From the NCBI RefSeq assembly GCF_014192225.1, contig NZ_JACHXS010000002.1:186001-250000 (forward strand): 64,000 bases of DNA, given 5' to 3'. The translations under genes were made by a program, and so were the position numbers. This DNA is from Pseudoduganella umbonata (GTDB taxonomy: Bacteria; Pseudomonadota; Gammaproteobacteria; Burkholderiales; Burkholderiaceae_D). The stretch's first letter is position 1, and every line of letters starts with the position of its first letter. Below are positions 60,183 through 64,000 of this stretch, in pieces. The notes below the pieces were generated by a model that ran no database searches, had not been told where the DNA came from, and worked only from the letters and a program-made list of their open reading frames with translations.

Positions 60183-61721
60183 TTAGTCCTTCAGCGCGGC
60201 AGCCAGTTCGGCCACCTTCGCACCATCGGCGCCCACCGCCTTCACCAGCCGCTTGCCATAGTCGGCATCGGCTTTATGGAAGTGCGACAGCATCGTGTAC
60301 AAACTGACCTGGTTCTTCACGCGCTTCAGGTCGCCGGAGAGGTTGGCGATCAGGTCGTCCTTGTCCTGCGCCGACAGGGAGCGGTAGAAGTCGCCGGCCT
60401 GCTGGAAGTTCAGCGTTTTCGCGATGCGCTGCTGCTGCGTGGTACCGGTCAGCGGCAGGTTGCTGCTGCGGGCGTTCGGGTCTTCGGCCAGGTTGGCGAT
60501 GCGGCTGGGCTGGTAGTTCACGGTGCCCTTGCGGCCGTCGATGTTCATCGCGCCATCCTGCTGGTGGTTGCGCACGGGGACCAGGGGCTTGTTGATCGGC
60601 AGCGACTGGAAGTTCGCGCCCAGGCGGTGGAATTGCGTGTCGACGTACGAGAACAGGCGACCCTGCAGCATACGGTCTTCCGAAGCCTCGATGCCCGGCA
60701 CCAGGTTACCCGGCGCCATCGCGACCTGCTCGGTGGCTTCGAAGAAGTTGTCCGGCACCTTGTTCAGCACCATCGTGCCCACTTTGCGCTCGGCGATGTT
60801 CGGCCAGGTCTTGGTGGCGTCGAGCGGGTCGAAATCGAACTTGTCGAGGTCCTGCGGTTTCAGGATCTGCACCGTCAGGTCCCAGGTCGGGAGCTTGCCG
60901 GCGTTGATCGATTCATACAGGTCCACCGTGGCGTGGCTGGTGCTCTTGCCCTGGATGACCGGGATCTCCTGCGGGCGCAGGTTGCGCTCGCCCTGGCGCG
61001 ATTTCCACGCGAACTTCGCGTACACATAGTCGCCCTTGGCATTGACCAGCTTCAGCGCATGCACGCTGCTGCCGTTCATCTGGCGGTAGTTTGCCGGCGT
61101 GCCCCAGTTCGAATACACGCGGGTCAGCATCGCCGTTGCCTCGGGAACATGCGAGAAGAAGTCGAACACGCGCTCCGGTTCCTGCACGTTGGTGACCGGG
61201 TCCGGCTTCAGCGCATGGATCATGTCGGGGAACTTGATCGCGTCGCGGATGAAGAAGATCGGCAGGTTATTGCCGACCAGGTCCCAGTTGCCTTCCTGCG
61301 TATAGAACTTGGTGGCGAAGCCGCGCGGATCGCGCGTGGTCTCGGCGCCCGAACGGCTCGGGATCACGGTGGAAAAGCGCACGAAAACGGGGGTAACGGT
61401 ACCCTTGGCGAACAGCTTTGCCTTGGTCAGGTCGGACAGGTCGTCGGTCGTGGTGAACGTGCCATGGGCACCGGTGCCGGTTGCATGCACCACGCGCTCG
61501 GGGATGCGCTCGCGGTCGAAGCGCTGCAGCTTCTGTACCAGGTGCACGTCCTGCAGCAGCGTGGGGCCGCCGGGGCCGGCGGTCTGGCTGTTCTGGTTGT
61601 CGCCAACGGGGGCGCCGTTATCCTTCGTCAGGGTTTGGGCATAGGCGCCGGTCGACATCGATGTCAGTGCGGATACGATGGCCATCGCGCACAACAGCGC
61701 GCGGCCAGGCCTGGAAGCCAT
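60183..61721 (-). CDS. exported monofunctional catalase
   Basis: A 512-residue heme catalase decomposing H2O2. An N-terminal signal peptide (ALLCAMAIVSALTSMSTGAYAQ) makes it periplasmic, unlike most catalases. The catalytic His is in RERIPERVVHATGTGAHG, catalytic Asn in GNNLPIFFIRD, and the proximal heme tyrosine in RLFSYVDTQFHRLG. It is clade 3-like by length, with C-terminal DLKRVKNQVSLYTMLSHFHKADADYG. The start was taken at MASRPG with GGAG 5 nt before; MEFMASRPG (61730) is also possible. An OxyR-type core lies upstream. Confidence 0.93.
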   Translation of the reverse strand: MASRPGRALLCAMAIVSALTSMSTGAYAQTLTKDNGAPVGDNQNSQTAGPGGPTLLQDVHLVQKLQRFDRERIPERVVHATGTGAHGTFTTTDDLSDLTKAKLFAKGTVTPVFVRFSTVIPSRSGAETTRDPRGFATKFYTQEGNWDLVGNNLPIFFIRDAIKFPDMIHALKPDPVTNVQEPERVFDFFSHVPEATAMLTRVYSNWGTPANYRQMNGSSVHALKLVNAKGDYVYAKFAWKSRQGERNLRPQEIPVIQGKSTSHATVDLYESINAGKLPTWDLTVQILKPQDLDKFDFDPLDATKTWPNIAERKVGTMVLNKVPDNFFEATEQVAMAPGNLVPGIEASEDRMLQGRLFSYVDTQFHRLGANFQSLPINKPLVPVRNHQQDGAMNIDGRKGTVNYQPSRIANLAEDPNARSSNLPLTGTTQQQRIAKTLNFQQAGDFYRSLSAQDKDDLIANLSGDLKRVKNQVSLYTMLSHFHKADADYGKRLVKAVGADGAKVAELAAALKD

Positions 61722-61808
61722 GAACTCCATATACTCTACCTATTAAGTTAAATGTTTGGGGAAGGCTTATACTATCGGGAGGGCTGTCATTATGGAAATT
61801 CATTGTGA

Positions 61809-61823
61809 CTATCGATTTGATAG
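61809..61823. promoter_or_regulatory. possible OxyR core site upstream of catalase
   Basis: CTATCGATTTGATAG fits CTAT-N7-ATAG, the centre of the four-part OxyR pattern, about 90 nt before the catalase start. The outer ATAG and CTAT elements are only half matched. Confidence 0.4.
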
Positions 61824-61879
61824 CAATAACTGATCGACAAGCCGGCGGTAGAATCGGCTAACACTGAGTTCGCTCAAAC

Positions 61880-61923
61880 TTGATCGGCCGAACCTGATCG
61901 GCTGAAACCTGATCGGCCAAAAC
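61880..61923. repeat. 15-bp tandem repeat upstream of the aldehyde dehydrogenase
   Basis: Three units of CTGATCGGCCGAAAC (with small variations) end 18 nt before the ATG, so copy number alters the promoter-gene distance. The unit contains the near-palindrome GATCGGCC. Confidence 0.85.
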
Positions 61924-61941
61924 CACTGCCCGGAGACCGCC

Positions 61942-63432
61942 ATGAACGATTCCACCAGCTGGCACGAGCGCGCCCAGGCGCTGAACATCGACGGCCGCGC
62001 CTTCATCGGCGGCCAGCGCACCTGGGCCCGCGCCGGGCAGCAATTCGACAACCGCTCGCCGATCGATGGCCGCGAACTTGGCCCGGTAGCCCGCTGCGGC
62101 GCCGAGGACGTGGAGCTGGCCGTCGCGGCAGCCAGGGCCGCGTTCGAGGATGGCCGCTGGGCCGGCATGGCGCCGGCGAAGCGCAAGCGCATCCTGGTGA
62201 AATTCGCCGACCTGATGCAGCAGCATTGCGATGAACTGGCGCTGCTGGAAACGCTCGACATGGGCAAGCCGGTCAAGTACAGCCTGGCGGTCGACGTGGC
62301 GGGCGCGGCGAACTGCATCCGCTGGTATGGCGAAGCCATCGACAAGGTGTACGGCGAAATCGCCCCCACGCCGGCCGACAGCCTGGCGCTGGTCACGCGC
62401 GAGCCCGTCGGCGTAGTGGGCGCGATCGTGCCGTGGAACTACCCGATGCTGATGGCGTCATGGAAGATCGCGCCGGCGCTCGCGGCGGGCAACAGCGTGG
62501 TGCTGAAACCGTCGGAGAAGTCGCCATTGACGGCATTGCGCCTGGCCGAGCTGGCGCTGGAAGCGGGCATTCCCCCCGGCGTCTTCAACGTGCTGCCCGG
62601 CTTCGGCAACGAAGCCGGCAGCGCGCTGGCACAGCACATGGATGTCGACTGCATCGCGTTCACCGGCTCCACGCGGGTGGGCAAGCAGATCGTGCAGATG
62701 GCGGGGCAATCGAACCTGAAGCGCGCGTGGACGGAACTGGGCGGCAAGTCCGCCAACATCGTCTGCGCGGATTGCCCGGACCTGGATGCGGCGGTGGCGG
62801 CATCGATCGGCTCGATCTTCTTCAACCAGGGCGAGAGCTGCAATGCGCCGTCGCGGCTGTTCGTGGAAGAATCGATCCGCGCACGCTTCATCGAGAAGGC
62901 GCTGGCCATGGTGCCGGACTTCGCGCCGGGCGATCCGCTCGACGCGAACACGGTGATGGGCGCGATCGTCGACGAAACCCAGCTGGCCACGGTGATGAAA
63001 TACATCGGCGAAGGCAAGGCCGCCGGCGCGCGGCTGCTGGCCGGCGGCGAGCGCGTGCGGCGCGATACCGGCGGCTATTACGTGGCGCCGACGATCTTCG
63101 ACAACGTCGGTGCCGGCATGAGCATTGCCCGCGAAGAGATCTTTGGGCCGGTGCTGTCCGTGCTGAGCTTTACGTCGCTCGACGAAGCGGTGCGGCAGGC
63201 CAATGCCACGCCGTACGGCCTGCATGCGGCCGTGTGGACGGCGGACCTGTCGAAAGCCATCAGGACCTCGCGCGCGCTGCGCGCCGGCACCGTGCACGTC
63301 AACCAGTACGACAACGACGACATCACGGTACCGTTCGGTGGCTACAAGCAGTCGGGCAACGGCCGCGACAAATCGCTGCACGCGTTCGACAAGTACACGG
63401 AGCTGAAGACGACCTGGATCCAGGTCGCCTGA
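61942..63432 (+). CDS. puuC: aldehyde dehydrogenase (PuuC/gamma-glutamyl-aminobutyraldehyde type)
   Basis: A 496-residue NAD(P)-dependent dehydrogenase. The NAD site is GVVGAIVPWNYPMLMASWKIAPAL, the general base E265 in ELGGKSANIV, and catalytic cysteine C300 in FFNQGESCNAPSRL; EEIFGPVLSVLSF and the C-terminal PFGGYKQSGNGRDKSLHAFDKYTELKTTW are typical of PuuC/AldB-like enzymes. It oxidises the aldehyde product of putrescine breakdown. It is convergent with the MarR gene 10 nt away. No PuuB amine oxidase is in the window, so the SpuC aminotransferase may supply the aldehyde. Confidence 0.9.
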   Translation: MNDSTSWHERAQALNIDGRAFIGGQRTWARAGQQFDNRSPIDGRELGPVARCGAEDVELAVAAARAAFEDGRWAGMAPAKRKRILVKFADLMQQHCDELALLETLDMGKPVKYSLAVDVAGAANCIRWYGEAIDKVYGEIAPTPADSLALVTREPVGVVGAIVPWNYPMLMASWKIAPALAAGNSVVLKPSEKSPLTALRLAELALEAGIPPGVFNVLPGFGNEAGSALAQHMDVDCIAFTGSTRVGKQIVQMAGQSNLKRAWTELGGKSANIVCADCPDLDAAVAASIGSIFFNQGESCNAPSRLFVEESIRARFIEKALAMVPDFAPGDPLDANTVMGAIVDETQLATVMKYIGEGKAAGARLLAGGERVRRDTGGYYVAPTIFDNVGAGMSIAREEIFGPVLSVLSFTSLDEAVRQANATPYGLHAAVWTADLSKAIRTSRALRAGTVHVNQYDNDDITVPFGGYKQSGNGRDKSLHAFDKYTELKTTWIQVA

Positions 63433-63442
63433 GCCTGCCCGT

Positions 63443-63916
63443 CTAACGGCCGGCTTTCCCGCCGCCTTCGCTCCCCGGCTGCATCATGCGCTCGAGCAGC
63501 TCCTGGAGGAGCTGCCGGTCCGCCGCGCCGAGCCGTTCGGTCAGCGGTGCCAGCGCCATTTGGGTTTGCCGGTGCAGGTCCTGGACGAGCCTGGCCCCTT
63601 CGCCCGTCAGGAACACATCCGTTGCCCTGCCGTCCAGTGCGTTCGGCGCGCGCGCCACGAGTCCGCGCTTTTCCGCCCGGGCGATGAGCCCCGACATCGT
63701 CTGCTTTTCCAGACCCAGGTAGTCGGCCAGTTCGGCCATGCGCGGCCGCCGGTCCCACAAAATCCCCAGCACCCGGATCAGCGTGAGGGACAGGTCGTTC
63801 TCGGCGCCGATCTTGTTCAGGACGGCCATCGTGGCGAAGGCGACCGGCACGAGGGCGTCGACCAGGTCCGCGGCGGCCGGCGTGGCGCTTGTTGTCGGTG
63901 GCTGCTCTTTCATCAT
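63443..63916 (-). CDS. MarR-family transcriptional regulator
   Basis: A 157-residue winged-helix regulator: SLTLIRVLGILWDRRPRMAELADYLGLEKQTMSGLIARAEKRGLVARAPNALDGRATDVFLTGEGARLV, the MarR DNA-binding domain with its wing, flanked by dimerisation helices. A stretch of 14 residues precedes the first helix. Its promoter region is shared with a divergent gene beyond the window, so that gene is its likely target. It converges with puuC. Confidence 0.92.
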   Translation of the reverse strand: MMKEQPPTTSATPAAADLVDALVPVAFATMAVLNKIGAENDLSLTLIRVLGILWDRRPRMAELADYLGLEKQTMSGLIARAEKRGLVARAPNALDGRATDVFLTGEGARLVQDLHRQTQMALAPLTERLGAADRQLLQELLERMMQPGSEGGGKAGR

Positions 63917-63925
63917 GCCTGCATG

Positions 63926-64000
63926 TTGACATAGTTCGCAATGCGTATCAATATTAGATCGTAATACGAACCTTTATCGTGCCGCATCCAAGGAGAGTCC
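63926..64000. promoter_or_regulatory. divergent promoter/operator region at window end
   Basis: TTGACA (63926) faces right with AATATT about 18 nt further on. Imperfect inverted copies GTTCGCAATGCG (63934-63945) and CGTAATACGAAC (63970-63981 region) flank an AT-rich centre, a plausible MarR operator. AAGGAGAG at the very end is a ribosome site for a gene starting just beyond 64000. Confidence 0.5.

Overview
The window is a GC-rich stretch of a betaproteobacterial chromosome, most likely Oxalobacteraceae (Massilia/Telluria/Pseudoduganella group). This rests on protein character (PEP-CTERM anchor, Pcm-rhodanese-TolC cluster, hemH next to grpE-dnaK-dnaJ, UdgX with its radical-SAM partner) and on no database search. 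No rRNA, tRNA, CRISPR array, prophage or complete insertion sequence is visible. Coding density is high and several operons have readable control regions.

Layout. 1-5.4 kb: the end of a ZnuD-like TonB receptor, small conserved proteins, a GAF histidine kinase with a HIRAN-like membrane protein, and trmB. 5.4-10.2 kb: a DMT exporter divergent from an AraC regulator, then recQ and uppP. 10.4-17.5 kb: a glycan/uronate operon (GH2 with a beta-glucuronidase signature, GH3, glucarate dehydratase, LacI-type regulator) behind a sigma70 promoter with a canonical LacI-family operator. 17.5-26.3 kb: YkgJ and DUF445 proteins, a YodC-like protein, a TetR regulator, pcm-rhodanese-tolC, glyoxalase I, a sorbosone-dehydrogenase-like protein and a DUF3667 protein. 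26.3-35.7 kb: nadK-recN behind a promoter overlapped by a LexA box, hemH, then grpE-dnaK-dnaJ with CIRCE and sigma32 signals, then carbonic anhydrase. 35.8-38.8 kb: a LexA-controlled pair, a radical-SAM DNA-repair protein and a UdgX-type uracil-DNA glycosylase fusion. 38.9-42.7 kb: a TauD-like dioxygenase and a sulfonate-type ABC transporter.

42.9-53.2 kb is a complete nitrate-assimilation locus: NasT, NasS, nitrate transporter, NirB, NirD, an FAD oxidoreductase and assimilatory nitrate reductase. A sigma54 promoter stands before nasT and another before the transporter. The transporter leader carries hexaloop hairpins of the ANTAR type followed by a strong intrinsic terminator, so NasS-NasT antitermination is readable directly from the DNA. 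53.2-64 kb: an orphan MqsA-type antitoxin, polyamine genes (PuuD, PuuA, SpuC-type aminotransferase, PuuC-type aldehyde dehydrogenase), a sodium:solute symporter split by one amber codon, a PEP-CTERM protein, an exported catalase and a MarR regulator divergent from a gene beyond the window.

Two genome-style features recur. One is a family of short intergenic palindromes (5 sites) sharing a variable GG..GACCC / GGTGCC..GGCACC-like core, usually followed by GGTTTT and usually present as two inverted copies. The other is a high density of short tandem repeats, both intergenic (before nadK, tolC and puuC) and in frame within coding sequences.
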